Positions 43,830 through 55,105 are shown, counted from the stretch's first letter. The stretch is DNA of 64,000 nt from Sorex araneus (GCF_027595985.1 NC_073304.1:221316500-221380499); one strand, 5' to 3'. The notes: generated by a model not told the origin, from the letters alone. Translations and numbers: made by a program.

Positions 43830-44120
43830 GTTTTGTTTTGTTTTTTTGGGGGGGCGTCTACCTGGCAGTACTCAGGGCTCAATTCCTGGCTCTGTGCTCA
43901 GTCATCCTGATGGAGTAGGCGGGGGAACCATATGAAGTGCTTGGGATCGAAGTTAGGTCAGCAACATGCAAGGCAAGTGACCAATCCACTGTGTTTTGGT
44001 TTTTGTTTGGGGGCCACACCCAGTTGTGCTCAGGGAACCATATGGGGTGCTGGGGATGGAACCCATGCTTGCGGGTGAAAGGCAAGCACTTTACCTGCTG
44101 TTCTTCTTCGCTCCGCCCCC
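43830..44120 (-). repeat. Two partial reverse SOR-like SINEs
   Basis: Fragments at about 43830-43998 and 44000-44110. A short direct repeat CTTCGCTCCGCCCCC follows at about 44107-44134. Confidence 0.75.
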
Positions 44121-44169
44121 TTCGCTCCGCCCCCCTACTCTCTGTATTTTGTCTCTTCCTCCCAATGCT

Positions 44170-44360
44170 TTGATCCAGGGAGAACTGCATTCTGCTGTCA
44201 GAGGGCCCCAGTTTCACCTTCGTTGGTTGCTTGCTGGCTGCATGCAAGATGCCAGAAAATGACGCTTTACCCTCTCTGAACTTGTCTCCTTTGAAATGGA
44301 AATAAAGAGTTCCTACCTGCGAGGGTTACTAGGATTTCCCAAGTTAGCACAGATTTATCG
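44170..44360 (+). repeat. MIR element
   Basis: TTTACCCTCTCTGAACTTGTCTCC, GAAATGGAAATAAAGAGTTCCTACCTGC and GGGTTACTAGGATTT follow the MIR core and 3' part in forward orientation. Confidence 0.8.
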
Positions 44361-44500
44361 GGGCCTCTGGCACCCCGCCAGGTGCAGGAGCCATTTCAAA
44401 AGACCAGCTTTCAGTTCCACCATCACATGGGAGGCCAGAAGTCGGGCCCCAGGGGCAGGAGAGGCGCCGGGGCAAGGGCCCCGGGGAGGGTGAAGCTTAC

Positions 44501-44606
44501 CTTGACCTTCTCCAGGGCTGCAGCTGGGCGGTCACAACTGGTCTGGTTCCGAGTGGGCCCCTTCTTCTGTTCCCAGGCTTCCGCAGAGACCTTTAAGTAG
44601 GGACAC
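44501..44606 (-). CDS. HEXIM2: HEXIM2 first coding exon (N-terminus), start codon not visible
   Basis: The minus strand reads TRNQTSCDRPAAALEKVK up to a consensus donor (AAG then GTAAGC) at a codon boundary. It aligns with the human N-terminus TPNQTACNAESPVALEEAK as I remember it, and joins in phase 0 to the large exon. The 5' end is placed at a plausible acceptor (GTTTAGAGCAG, ending 44607). Human HEXIM2 starts with two Met codons and an Ala just before this peptide; here the codons are AAG, GGG and CCC. The frame stays open upstream with no ATG until an in-frame TAG just beyond the acceptor. The true start is therefore in another exon, at a non-AUG codon, or lost. The exact coding boundary within this exon is uncertain. 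Confidence 0.75.
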
Positions 44607-45399
44607 CTGCTCTAAACAACAACAGACACCCAGGCGCCTCGGGAGAGCGCCGGCCGCGGCTCCCCGGGCCCGGCCTCTGCAGCAAGGGGGAGCAGCCATT
44701 TTGTGGCGCTGCACAGCCTCCTTCCACACGCAGGCCCGGCGGGCGCCGGCCTGCACGGCCGGGCTGCCCACACCTGCGGGGGATTAAGGGAGCCTCTTCC
44801 CAGGCCGGTTCCTCAGGCCCCAGGCCAGGGCTGCCTTTGCATCCTGTTCTGGAGGGCCCCGAACCCAGCTTGGCAGCCAGGCCCAAGCTTTGTCTCCCCA
44901 ATGAGCCAAGCGGGGAAGGAAGGAGGCCGCCCGCGGGGCGGGGGGCGGGGGGGGGCAGCTGTGAAGAGGCAGCAATGACCAGGAGAGGTTGGGAGCTACC
45001 AGCGGCTAAGAAGAGAAAACAGGGAGCCTGGGGAGGAAGCACTTTCCCACGGCCTCCTGCTGCCCCCCCACCTCCTCCGAGGCGGCGTCGGTGCTTTGAG
45101 GAACACGGCCTTCTCCTCTGCAGAGCCTGGCCTGCCCTCCCTCCTCTAGCAGGGAAACCAGAGGAGCGGGGCACAGTGTTCACACTCCATGCAACTGCGA
45201 GGGAAACCCCACTGAGATCGAGCTGGACTCCTTGGAAGAGGGGGAATGATCCGGGAGGCAGGGTTTTGCAAAGGCGGAACTGACCTATTTGTTGTCAAGG
45301 GCTATGCCCACGACTACATCTGTGTGTCTTTCTGTGCGATCGCCTGTCTGCAATTCTCAACGCCTCAGCCCTACCTCCCGCTGCAGTGGCAGCAGCTCA

Positions 45400-46560
45400 G
45401 CCCGTCACTCAGGCACGGAGGTTGGGGGAGGGGGGGGCCACCCAGCTTGGGAGCGCGGTGCCTGCTGGGAACTGTAGTTCTCTTAGCCGGGAAGGCGGAG
45501 CGAGACCTCCGTCACAGCCACAGCGCCCATGGAGAACTCCAACACCCACTTCCCCTTGCGCGGGTGGCTACCCGCGCTCATCGCTGCCTATTCTAATAGG
45601 CCAACTCACCTGCCAATCAAGCCACTCCCGTCCACGATTCGCTGTGCGGAAGCACAACTTGAACCGCCTTTCTGAGCGCGATTAAAAAGAGTTCATTGAT
45701 GTCGTTAATCCTTACGGGGCGGGAGCTAGGTCCGGCTGAGGGGGCGGGGCCTGGGCGCGGAGGGATCCCGGGCCCTAGAGGAAGGCGACGAGGTGATCGG
45801 TGGCCGCCGCCGCCATTTTGGGCTGGGAGGAGGCAGCGGAGGGACTCGCTGCGCAGTGAGAGCACCCCATGGGGGGTGGTCCGGGCGCGGGGAGAGGCCG
45901 GGCCGAGAGGGCTGCCTGAAGTGGCGGCGCCGGGAGACAGCGGGGAGCGGGCTTGGGGCCTGGGACGAGGGCGGTGGGGGCGACGACGGTCGGAGTCTCC
46001 CCGGCCGGGCCCGGTCCTCAAACCGTCTCGGCAGCCCCGCAGCCCGGCCTCGGAGAGAGGGCGTGGTTCCGGGGCAGAGGCTGCGGGGGTCGTGTCCCGA
46101 GGCTCCCGTGGGGGACGAGACGGGGTGGCTCGTCTCCCCGCCGGCCCCCTGAAGCGGAGACCGGGCGCTCCCAAGTTCTTTCCCCTCCCCCCTCCGGCCC
46201 GGGCCCGGCGGCGAGACTCGGAGTGGCGGGGTTTCCCCCCCCTCCCCGGGGCGTGCGACCTGGGGACGACGCCCCGGGGGAGGGCAGAGGGGGCCTTTTT
46301 CGGCGGCGCGGGCCCCGGTGGCGCAGCAGCCCCCGGGGTTGCAGCGAGGGCGGGAGAGCCCGGGACGGCCCCCCACCCCCACCTCGAGGCGCCCGACCTC
46401 AGCACCACGCAGGGGGGTGGGGGGCACTGCCAAGGGTCGCGGTGCCCCTCCCCAAAGGTCGACACCCCAGGGGATGGGCTTGGGGGAGGGTCATTCCTTG
46501 GGGTTTTGTTTTGCCCCCTCCCAGGGTAGGGCACCAAGTGACTTGCGACTGGTCATGGCC
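45400..46560. promoter_or_regulatory. HEXIM2: CpG-island promoter, probably HEXIM2, possibly bidirectional
   Basis: CpG-rich sequence begins about 0.8 kb upstream of the HEXIM2 first coding exon. It contains a ZNF143-type motif (45460-45478, reverse complement ACTACAGTTCCCAGCAGGC), a YY1-type GCCGCCATTTTGG (about 45810-45822), GC boxes and CCAAT (about 45613). A good minus-strand donor lies at 45610. The frames across this island read both ways and look compositional. Divergent plus-strand transcription is possible. Confidence 0.7.
45604..45612 (-). other. HEXIM2: Candidate splice donor of HEXIM2 5' UTR exon 1
   Basis: CAGGTGAGT on the minus strand is a perfect donor consensus in the CpG island, and could splice to the acceptor at 44607. 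In the frame that would continue into exon 2 I found no ATG after the last upstream stop, so this exon would not supply the missing start. Confidence 0.45.
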
Positions 46561-47024
46561 GGGGAATAAAGGTGGCGCGGCCCCGTGCGGGTGCCCCAGG
46601 AAGACGTGTTGACGTGTTGAAATGAGAGCCCCGCACCAGTGTGATCTTCCTAAGAGCCCCCAGTTCCTCCCAGTTTCAGGAGTTCTTCTTCCCACCAATA
46701 AACCAGATGGGAGTGTTCTAGGCAGTGGGGCCGTGTTCCTAGGGAATCTCTGTTTTGGAAATGCTAAGTAATTGGAGTCCCGTCTGTGTGCCCTAGATGA
46801 CACCGAAATAGAAGCTGCCCGGTCCCCTCCGCCCTGGTGGCAAAGGCCATTGGGGGAGACGCAAGAGGGAAACATCCACACTCAGTCTTGCGTTGCAGTT
46901 GTAGCCCCTAAAGATGGGAGCGCTTTCTGATGCGCAAGTGTAAGCAAGCCGTCAGGCTCAAAAGCCAAATCCAGATCTGCAGTTCAGGGAGGTCTTAGTT
47001 TGCTTTTTTTTTTCTTTCTTTCTT

Positions 47025-47195
47025 CTTTTGATTTTTGTTTTTGGGCCACACCCAGTGGTGGACAAGCCTTACTCCTGGCTCAGGGATCACTGCTGGCAGT
47101 GCTCAGGAGACCATATGGGGAGCTGGGGATTGAATCCCCCTGCTCAGTTGCCTGCAAGACAAACGCCCTATCCCTAGTTACAGCTGGGGGAACCA
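47025..47195 (-). repeat. SOR-like SINE, reverse
   Basis: GTTTTTGGGCCACACCCAGTGG to CAAACGCCCTATCCCTAG; the head end is lost. Confidence 0.8.
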
Positions 47196-47416
47196 GTGTC
47201 TGAATTTTGTGGCTGAAATGTCAGTCAAGTCATGCCCAGATACTGTCGTAAAGGAGTGGCCAGGGAACATGATCTCTGAAGGAACCTTGTGATGGAAGGG
47301 CATGGCTAACTCCAGTTTAATCATTCCTGAGCTTTGTGTGGCCTGAGTAGTAAGAATTTTGAGTCTTATCGACTGAAGTCCTGTTCCTCCTATTCATGAA
47401 TAAAATCAGTTGTCAG

Positions 47417-47590
47417 GGGCTGGAGCGACAGCACAGCGGGTAGGGCGTTTGCCTTGCACCCGGCCAACCTGGGTTCGATTCCCAGCATCCCATATGGTCT
47501 CCCCTGAGTACTGCCAGGAGTAATTCCTGAGTGCAAAGCCAGGACTAACCCCTGTGCATCTCCAGGTGTGACCCAAAAAGCAAAAAAAAA
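47417..47590 (+). repeat. SOR SINE, full length
   Basis: GGGGCTGGAGCGACAGCACAGCGGG to CCCAAAAAGCAAAAA. TCAGTTGTCA precedes it and GTTGTTCAGT follows it, an imperfect target-site duplication. Confidence 0.94.
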
Positions 47591-47594
47591 GTTG

Positions 47595-48815
47595 TTCAGT
47601 AGCCTGTTTTCTGACCCTGCCCCCCACCCCCAAGTTCCCAGAGAAAGTTGAAATTGAGTTGCATAAGTGTGGTTACCTTAGACTGGTGTTGTGAATGCAA
47701 AGTCAGAACCACCTGCTTTGGGGAGCTTCAGTGGATTGACTTTGGGTTCATTTTCTCAACTTGACTTGCGGTGGGCTGCAGATCAAGAGAAGATGCAAGT
47801 TAGGAGAGGCCCAGGCTGACGTGGCATAGGAGCCTATGGGCCTGCTCTATGAAAGAGGCTTTAAAATGGTCTCTGAGGTTCTATGGTCAAGAGTAATGGA
47901 GGATCCTGGACATCCACTATGAAATGATGTAGTTAAGGATGTCACTAAGTGGAGAATACTGCACTCAGAAGTTGGATAGGTACAGAAATTCTGAACTTAA
48001 AAAAAAAAGTACATGAATAGTTTATAAGATTAGCTCATAAGTTACCCTGTTCTTTACTAAGTTAAATTAGGGATCAGACCAACTTTTAATGGCCCCTTAG
48101 TTATCTCCTGAGCAAAACAGGTCTGGAAGTTAGGAACTCCAAGTTCTGTTTCTGTGTGCTACCACAACCTGATTGGCTTGGCTAGAGGCCAAATCCTGAA
48201 GATGTGGCCAAACTGGTCGCTTTGTTGCTGAGTCTCTTGTTCATCTAATGTTCAACCAGACCTTCAACTTCCTCTTCAGCAAGTCCCCTTCAGATGAGGT
48301 GCTTTGTGGTTTATGACAAATTCTACAAACCCTATATGCCTCAGTTTCCTCATTTGAAAATGGTATCCTTGCTAGCTCCCTCATAAATACCGGGAGGAGT
48401 AACCATTCTAGCTATGTAAACATTTACTTGCTGGAACTTCATTCTTTGGGAACTTTAGAGCTTCTGCTTCAAAGGTTATTTGGGGCATTTGGGAGGCCTG
48501 CTTTATTGAAGTGTGGAGTGGTTGCCCTGGCAGCGCACAGGACAGCCATCCAAACAGGCTCAACAAAGCTCAGTTTCTCAGGGTACCAAGCAGTTGTTCC
48601 TCTGAAGGCCCTGACAGTTGACAGCCTGAAGGCCAGTTTCTGGGCCCCTATGTCTGTAGCATTCATAGAGAGGCTGTAGTGATTCTTGAAGATGCCCTCA
48701 ACTCTCTGATTTCCAGTTAATCAAATCATTACTCTGTTCAGCTTTCATCATCCACCTTCTTTATGGTTTCAAGTTCAGGTGTTAGATGTTCACTGTTTTA
48801 TTAAATATACTTTTA
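47595..48815. other. Repeat-poor non-coding stretch between HEXIM1 and HEXIM2
   Basis: About 1.2 kb of mostly unique sequence. A MIR-like core lies at about 48335-48430 (CCTCAGTTTCCTCATTTGAAAATGG). Short open frames on both strands at 48428-48679 match nothing I recognise. Confidence 0.5.
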
Positions 48816-48819
48816 ATGG

Positions 48820-49495
48820 GGTCAGAGATAGTACATCAGCTAGGGTGTGGCTGGTGTTAGATCTCTGTCATCCTATTTGGTCCCCCAAGCACTGCCAGGA
48901 GTAACCCCTAAGCACCATCATGTGTGATTCTCCCCCACAAAAAAAAACAAAAAAAAAACTTCTTAGTAATAACGGAGAGAAGATAGAAATCTTAAGTTTT
49001 CTTTTTACCTTTTACTTAAGTCTCCAGAACGCTGGACTTATCTGTACATGCATGATTTTTATATTTGGGGTTTTTTTAGGCCATACACCAAGCTCTGCTG
49101 ATGCTTATTCCTGACTCTACGTGTAAGTATCTCTCCTGGTGGGGCTTGAGAGACAGTGCCAGGAATCAAACCTACTTCATCTGCATGCAATCAGGGACCA
49201 CGCCTGGCAGTGTCCCAGGGCCCTCTGCAGTGCTGGGGTCAAACCTGCCTAGCCACATGCAAGCAAGTGCTTTGCCCACTGCACTCTCTGTGGCCCCAAT
49301 AATTATATTTAAAGCAGACTGCAGAGCTTCACACTGGTAACCAGAGAGATAGTATAGCAGGGTAGCCACTTGCCTTGCATATTGCTGACCCGACTTCAGT
49401 CCCTGGAACTGAGCCCCACCAGGAGTGATCCCGGTGTGCAAAAGCTTAATAAGCCCTGAGCATTGCTGGGTGTGGCCAAAAAGACAACATTATCC
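48820..49495. repeat. Degraded SOR-like SINE fragments, mixed orientation
   Basis: Plus at about 48820-48955, minus at about 49070-49170 and 49190-49300, plus at about 49335-49490. All are diverged, with recognisable B-box and 3' body pieces. Confidence 0.7.
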
Positions 49496-49759
49496 CCACG
49501 AAAGAGATGCTGTGTGTGAGAGAGAAAGCTAGAGCTTGAACACATACCTGTGCTTGCCCACTGAGCAACATCTTTGGCCAACCCTGGCATTTGAACATTT
49601 CACACAGCCCATAGACTGCCATTGAATATGACTGCAGATCCGAGTTTGCAGTTCCCTTTTGAATATTTCTCTTCAAGAAAAAATTCTTTTAAATCAAATG
49701 TAACTGCTCGTACTGCTATATTTAGAGAAAGATCACTATCAATTTCAAAGGATTTTGTT

Positions 49760-50265
49760 TTGTTTTTGGCTACAAGTGATGGTGGCCAGTGATTGCTCCC
49801 AGCTCTGTGCTCTTGGCGGTGCTCAGGGGACCATGTGGTATGGGAGATGTAATCCAGGCCTCCAACGTGTAAAGCATTTGCCGAACTCCGCTCAATCTCT
49901 CACACCTATTTCAGACTTAGCATTAGTTTCCAGTAGCAACTGAACCATTTCAAAGAACTTTATTAACAAACTGCTCGGACTGCTTATGCTTTGTTGTTAA
50001 ATCTTTTGCCATAATTGGACGACCATCTCTAAGTAGAACCCAAGAAGTTTATTTGGGAGAATTTGTGAGAGCTCATTTACTTTTCTCAGTTTTGTTTTTG
50101 TATTTGGGCTACACCCAGCGATGCTCAGGGGTTACTCTTGGCTCTACACTCAGGAATTGCTCCTGGCTTGCGGGACCATACGGGATGCCAAAGATTAAGC
50201 CTGACTTGGTTACATGCAAGGCAAGCGCCCTCCCTGCTCGCTGTACTATTGCTCCGGCCGTTAGT
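49760..50265 (-). repeat. Two SOR-like SINEs, reverse
   Basis: A degraded copy at about 49765-49910 and a better one at about 50095-50262, ending CTGTACTATTGCTCCGGCC. Confidence 0.8.
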
Positions 50266-50424
50266 TGACTTTCTAAGTCTTCCTTTCCTTCAGTTCCTTT
50301 ATTAATAGAATGAGATTGTGAGCTTTCCAGTATTCAAAGACAATTGGCAAAAAAAAATTGGCCCAACGTTGAATCTTTGCTTCCTAGGCTTTTTGTCCCC
50401 AGTTGAGAAGTATGGCTATCTTTT

Positions 50425-50760
50425 CTTGGCACATTCAGCTGTGCTCAGGTCTTACTCCTAAGTCTGCACTCCAGGATCGCCCCTGGTAGTGTTGGGGGAC
50501 TATATACGGTGCTGGGAATCAAATCAGGTCAGCTATTTTTTTTTTTTTTTTTTGCTTTTTGGGTCACACCCAGCAATGCACAGGGGTCATTCCTGGCTCA
50601 TGCACTCAGAAATCACCCGTGGCGGTGCTCAGGGGACCATATGGGATGCTGGGATTTGAACCCGGGTCGGCCGCGTGCAAGGCAAACGCCCTACCCACCG
50701 TGCTATCACTCCAGCCCCCAGGTCAGCTATTTGTAAGACAAGCATCTCATCTTCCTTGGC
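50425..50760 (-). repeat. Reverse SOR-like SINE split by a younger reverse SOR
   Basis: The host covers about 50425-50533 and 50718-50760. The insert (50534-50717) has a T tract, the complete body and GCTATCACTCCAGCCCC. AGGTCAGCTATTT occurs at both junctions as the target-site duplication. Confidence 0.92.
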
Positions 50761-50764
50761 TCCA

Positions 50765-51225
50765 TGGCTATTCTTTTTTCCCTTTGATTAGCAGATCCTG
50801 CTGTGTTAAGGGCCTGAATTTGAAATTGTTCCTTTATAAAATTTCCTCTCCAGCTGCAGTTTGTATTTGACATGAGAAATAGTAAAGTAAAATTTTATTC
50901 CAGTGATTTAAATATTCAATATGAAAAATAATTAAACCCATTATCCCACAGTGTACCTAAGTATAAGTACTGTCTTAACTATAGCCAACTTTTGTACCCC
51001 CATGTTTATTACCAACTGTTGCAACGGATTGTAAGTGGCCAAGAGAACACCTGTGGTACAGTACCTAATACTTGATTAAATGTAACTTGTCCTGATTTTT
51101 TGAAGATAGATTGTACAATATGGATATATTTTTTCTATATGTTGATGCTTATCTTACTGGTTTCTCTGACTTGAAATTATTAGGGTAAAGTATATTTACA
51201 CTTCCTAGACAAATTTTTTTGGGGA
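50765..51225. other. AT-rich unique stretch
   Basis: About 450 bp of AT-rich sequence with no recognised repeat, exon or RNA gene. Confidence 0.5.
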
Positions 51226-51455
51226 ATGTTAGACAATAGCAGTGTTCAGGGGGTCATGAGGTACTGAGGAGTGAAGCTAGGACTCAAAATGGTCATCAGC
51301 CCTTTGAGCCATCTCCCTGGTGGAGCAAGGGATTTTGCTTGTTGGTGTATAGGGGCTACTCCCACAGGGGTGCTCAAGGGACTCTGGTACCAGGGATCAA
51401 ACCTGGGCCTTCCACATGCAAAGCATGTGCTTAGCCCATTGAGCTCATCCCTTCT
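51225..51455 (-). repeat. Degraded reverse SOR-like SINE pieces
   Basis: CCAGGGATCAAACCTGGGCC and CACATGCAAAGCATGTGC resemble the reverse B-box region. Confidence 0.6.
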
Positions 51456-51549
51456 CCCTTCCTTGCCCCTTATCCTGTTACTGTGTTCTGAAGTAATAAA
51501 TATCATATTAACCAAATAGACAACTTGCTGTGATTAAGAACCTGTCAGC

Positions 51550-51640
51550 AGTTGGGCAGGTGATAGAGCTCAGTGGTAAAGCGCATGTCTTGCACGTATG
51601 TATTATATGAGACCCTAGATTTGATTTGTGATACTTTTTG
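51550..51640 (+). repeat. ID-like tRNA-headed fragment
   Basis: GATAGAGCTCAGTGGTAAAGCGCATGTCTTGCACG followed by a degenerate B box (AGATTTGATTTGTGATAC), without a SOR body. It resembles the short element at 29478. Confidence 0.5.
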
Positions 51641-51644
51641 TTTT

Positions 51645-51805
51645 GGGGCCACACCTGACAGTGCTCAGAGCTTACTCCTGGCTCTGTGCTAGGGGATCTC
51701 TCCTGGCTGACTCAGGAGACCATACAGGGTTCTGGGGATTGAACCTAGGTCAGCTGCAGGCAGGGCAAGCACCCTACCTGCTGTACTCTCACTCTGGTTC
51801 CTGGT
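51645..51805 (-). repeat. SOR-like SINE, reverse
   Basis: GGGGCCACACCTGACAGTGCTCAGAGC to GTACTCTCACTCTGGTTCC. Confidence 0.87.
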
Positions 51806-51835
51806 TCCTAGTACTATTAAAAAACAAAACGACAG

Positions 51836-52024
51836 GGGCTGGAGCGATAGCACAGCGGGTAGGGCGTTTGCCTTGCACGCGGCCGACCCGGGTTCGATTC
51901 CCAGCACCCCATATGGTCCCCTGAGCACTGCCAGGAGTAATTCCTGAGTGCAAAGCCAGGAGTAACCCCTGTGCATCGCCGGGTGTGACCCAAAAAGCAA
52001 AAAACAAAACAAACAAAAAAAAAA
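51836..52024 (+). repeat. SOR SINE, full length, near consensus
   Basis: GGGGCTGGAGCGATAGCACA, GGTTCGATTCC and CGCCGGGTGTGACCCAAAAA are all intact. ACGACA precedes it and CCGACA follows it. Confidence 0.96.
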
Positions 52025-52289
52025 CCGACATGAAGAAACAATACCCATATCGTAGTGTCTTTCATGTAATACAGTTTCATGCACTCTTGTTTAATCCAAG
52101 TCCCGTTTGAGAAGTATGGCATTATTTTTAGCCATACTTATAACAGCTAAGTAGTCCTGGCCATTTTTTCACTGTTGATAGATGAGGTTCTGAGACTCTT
52201 AAGATGTGTTCAGGGCTATATTGTTAGTATGGAGTAAAGGTATGATTAGGGCCCTGGTTTTCTGACTCCTGGTCTGGTCTGGTCTTTGT

Positions 52290-52412
52290 TTCCTACGGAG
52301 AGTCAGTTCCCAGGTGGGTGTTCAGGAAGCAGGCAGTGCCAGGGAATGGACCTGGAGCTCCCATATGCCAGTCCTGTGCTCTGTCCCTGTTGGCCATTGC
52401 CCCAGCCCCTTC
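52290..52412 (-). repeat. Degraded reverse SOR-like SINE
   Basis: GCCAGGGAATGGACCTGGAGCTCC to GGCCATTGCCCCAGCCCC. A short MIR-like core lies just before it at about 52185-52240. Confidence 0.6.
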
Positions 52413-52717
52413 CTAGTCTATTTTTTCCATAACTCAAGTCAATTTGGAATTCACCATCTTCTTCTTCCCACAAATTGAAATCTAAAGGTTTCTATTCTCT
52501 GTGGGATGTTTTATATTGTCCTCTATATTGTGTAGTGCCGTGCCCTCCGCCCCCAGCCGCAGAAGTGTTCTTTATTGAAAGGATCTAGTTGTCCAGGCTC
52601 GTGGGAGACAGTGTGCTCTTGCTGGATACCTAGTCCCAATGTGAGAAAGTACAAATTCATATTGCCTATGTGTCAGCCTACATTTTTTGAGCAGCATAGT
52701 TAAAATGTTTGGTGAAG

Positions 52718-52893
52718 GGGCTGGAGCGATGATAGCACAGCGGGTAGGGCATTTGCCTTGCACATGGCTGACCCAAGTTCGATTCCCAAAATCCCACATG
52801 GTCCCCCAAGCACTTCCAGAAGTTATTCCTGAGTGCAGAGCCAGGAGTTAACTCCTGTGCATCGTCGGGTGTGACCCCCCCCCCAAAAAAAAA
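52718..52893 (+). repeat. SOR SINE, full length
   Basis: GGGGCTGGAGCGATGATAGCACA (with a 3-bp head duplication) to TGTGACCCCCCCCCC and an A run. Confidence 0.94.
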
Positions 52894-53034
52894 GTCTCGT
52901 GAAGAAGACCTGAGAGACTAGAGTAGCCATGAAGACCATTGTTATCACAGCTCTCTTAAAATGCATATGACTGAGACTGGCTGGAGAGCTGTATGCTCTT
53001 CAAGTGTTTTAGTGTGGATAAAAACAAATTTCAG

Positions 53035-53400
53035 GGGCTGGAGGGATAGCACAGCGGGTAGGGCGTTTGCCTTGCACGCGGCCGACCCGGGTTCGATTCC
53101 CAGCATCCCATATGGTCCCCTGAGCACCGCCAGGAGTAATTGCTGAGTGCAGAGCCAGGAATAACCCCTGTGCATCGCTGGGTGTGACCCAAAAAGAAAA
53201 AAAAAAAGAAAATTCAGGGACTTGGAGAGAGAACAGCAAGTAAGGTGCTCACCTTGCACACAGCTGACCAGGGTTCAATCCCTTGCATCCCCTCTGGCCC
53301 CTGGAGCACTACCAGGAGTGATTCCTGAACACAGAGCCAGGAATAAGCCCTGAATATTGCCAGGTATGGCCCCAGAACAAAAATATTAATGATATTAATA
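53035..53400 (+). repeat. Two SOR SINEs, plus
   Basis: A near-consensus copy at 53035-53210 (AAATTTCA before, AAAATTCA after) and a diverged copy at about 53215-53390. Confidence 0.92.
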
Positions 53401-53766
53401 TTTTAATTAATAAATAAAAATAAATTTCACATAAGCCTCCTCTTTCTAAGAAAAAAAGAATGCAATTAAAATTTATTCTTTTCAAAAGACTGTATTGAAT
53501 TTCTCTCCTAAGAGTAAAACACACATTTTGCTCCCTGATAATAAATAATCACAGAGACTTTCCAAGACCAGGCAAAACAATACCGTCATATATTTTATAA
53601 AGAAGAGATTCTAAAATGAGAGGCCACCCTAGCTGCCTCCTTGGCAGAGCAGTCACTCGGCTTCTGCTCTGTGCTGCAAAGCCAGGGGGCAGTGTCGCTG
53701 CCTCTCTGATGTTTGCCGGTTGCTGCGGTGTGATGTCATAGCAGAAAGAAAAATAAAAACAGAAAA

Positions 53767-53925
53767 TTGGACCGGAGCAACGGGTAGGGCGTTTGCCTTG
53801 CTGACCCGGGTTTGATCCCCAGCATCCTATACGGTCCCCCGAGTACTGCCAGGAGTAATTCCTGAGAGCAGAGCCAGGAGTAACCCCAGAACAAGGCCGG
53901 GTGTGATCCAGAAAGCCAAAAGAAA
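53767..53925 (+). repeat. SOR SINE, head and middle shortened
   Basis: GACCGGAGCAACGGGTAGGGCG has lost part of the A box, then GTTTGATCCCCAGCATCC through the body to TGATCCAGAAAGCC. Confidence 0.9.
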
Positions 53926-53929
53926 ACAA

Positions 53930-55105
53930 AAACGCAGAAGTTATTTCAAAATAGATATTTAATTTTTAGGCCAAAGGGGAAAATTGGTCATACATTGTCT
54001 CCAGTGGAACATCTACTAGAATAGGCCAGATCAGTTCAACTTTAAAAGCCCTGACTCAGTCCTGACCAGCCTAACTTCCCTTGATTCATTGGTTTCTACA
54101 TGCTGCGTATTCATCATAAGGTGCATTTCACTCCCAGTTCCCACCACCTCCACTACTCCCATTTAGCTGCAAATGCATACTATCAAGGAAAGATTTTTCT
54201 TCCTGTCCCATGGAGCTTTTAGAATTTGACAGTATCTTAATTCTCTTGAACTCTCTCCCCAGAAAACTATGTAGAACTCATGGAGTTTATGGACCCCCAA
54301 GAGCCCCTACGGTTTCTAAGGCCCCAGATTAAAGAGCTGCTGGGCTAGTGAGTTGAGCAATGCACTTGCCTTAGGGAGACGGAGTGGGAGATGGGCTGGC
54401 TTAACCTTCCTGCTAAGTAGAGGGAATAATCATGCATCCGGACTTTATTTAGGGCAGAAATTAATTTCCAGGACTCGCCTGAAGTAGAACTGTTGAAGAA
54501 CATAAACTTGGGCCAGGAGTTGTGGGTCATGTTTGAGGCCCCAAGTTCAATCCCTGACACGGGGGTTTTGAGTGGTAGGGAGGAAGCTAAACTCTTATCA
54601 CACTATGAGCACAAATTTGGGAGGCTGAGAAGAATGGCCCCATAAGAAGTCCCCAAGAACTTCACTTAGTTCCTTAACCAAGAGCTCAACATTTGATTTG
54701 CAAGGAGGGGGCATTTCTCATTTCAGTTTGATTCAGGAAGGTGGACAGCTCCCATTCTTCTGTTGCAGAAAGCACCTAAGTTAGGCTAAGTCCTTGCAAT
54801 GCCCAAACAGCCATTTTCTCTTATCAGTATTCCCTCCCAACTTTGTTTTTGGGCCACACCCAGCAGTGTTCAAGAATTAATTCTTAGCAGGCTCAGGGCA
54901 GGGTGATGTGATGCCAGGGATTGAACCCAGATCAGCCACATGCAAGGCAAGCGCTCTACCCTCTGTGCTATGGATCCAGGCCCCCCCCCCCCTCATTTTT
55001 TTGAACTTATGTATCCCGCAACTTTTTAACCTCTGTATGGAACCCAGAGCTGTTCACATGTAAGGCAAGTGCTGTACCGGGGAGGGAGGAAAAACTACAT
55101 CACTA
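53930..55105. other. Stretch downstream of HEXIM1, mostly unique
   Basis: It may include extended HEXIM1 3' UTR if a distal polyadenylation site is used. It contains degraded SINE pieces near 54335-54560 and a reverse SOR-like SINE at about 54845-54985. An AATAAA on the minus strand at 54444-54449 is a distal candidate signal. Confidence 0.45.

Larger units (their letters stand above)
38299..44500 (-). other. HEXIM2: HEXIM2 intron between the two recognised coding exons
   Basis: A 6.2-kb intron runs from donor GTAAGC (44495-44500) to acceptor TTCAG (ending 38299), phase 0 at both ends. It holds a minisatellite next to the acceptor, many SOR SINEs in both orientations, a (TG)n tract and a MIR. 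No further exon was recognised. Confidence 0.85.

Noticed and set aside
45617-46537. Frames of about 300 codons on both strands of the CpG island
   Set aside because: Few stop codons are expected at this GC content; both strands read equally well and neither resembles a known protein.
48428-48679. Overlapping short frames on both strands (83 and 65 codons)
   Set aside because: No recognisable family, no splice signals, and the frames mirror each other.
51836-51905. tRNA gene calls at SOR heads (this copy and others)
   Set aside because: The A and B boxes belong to SINE heads; no cloverleaf or mature tRNA end is present.
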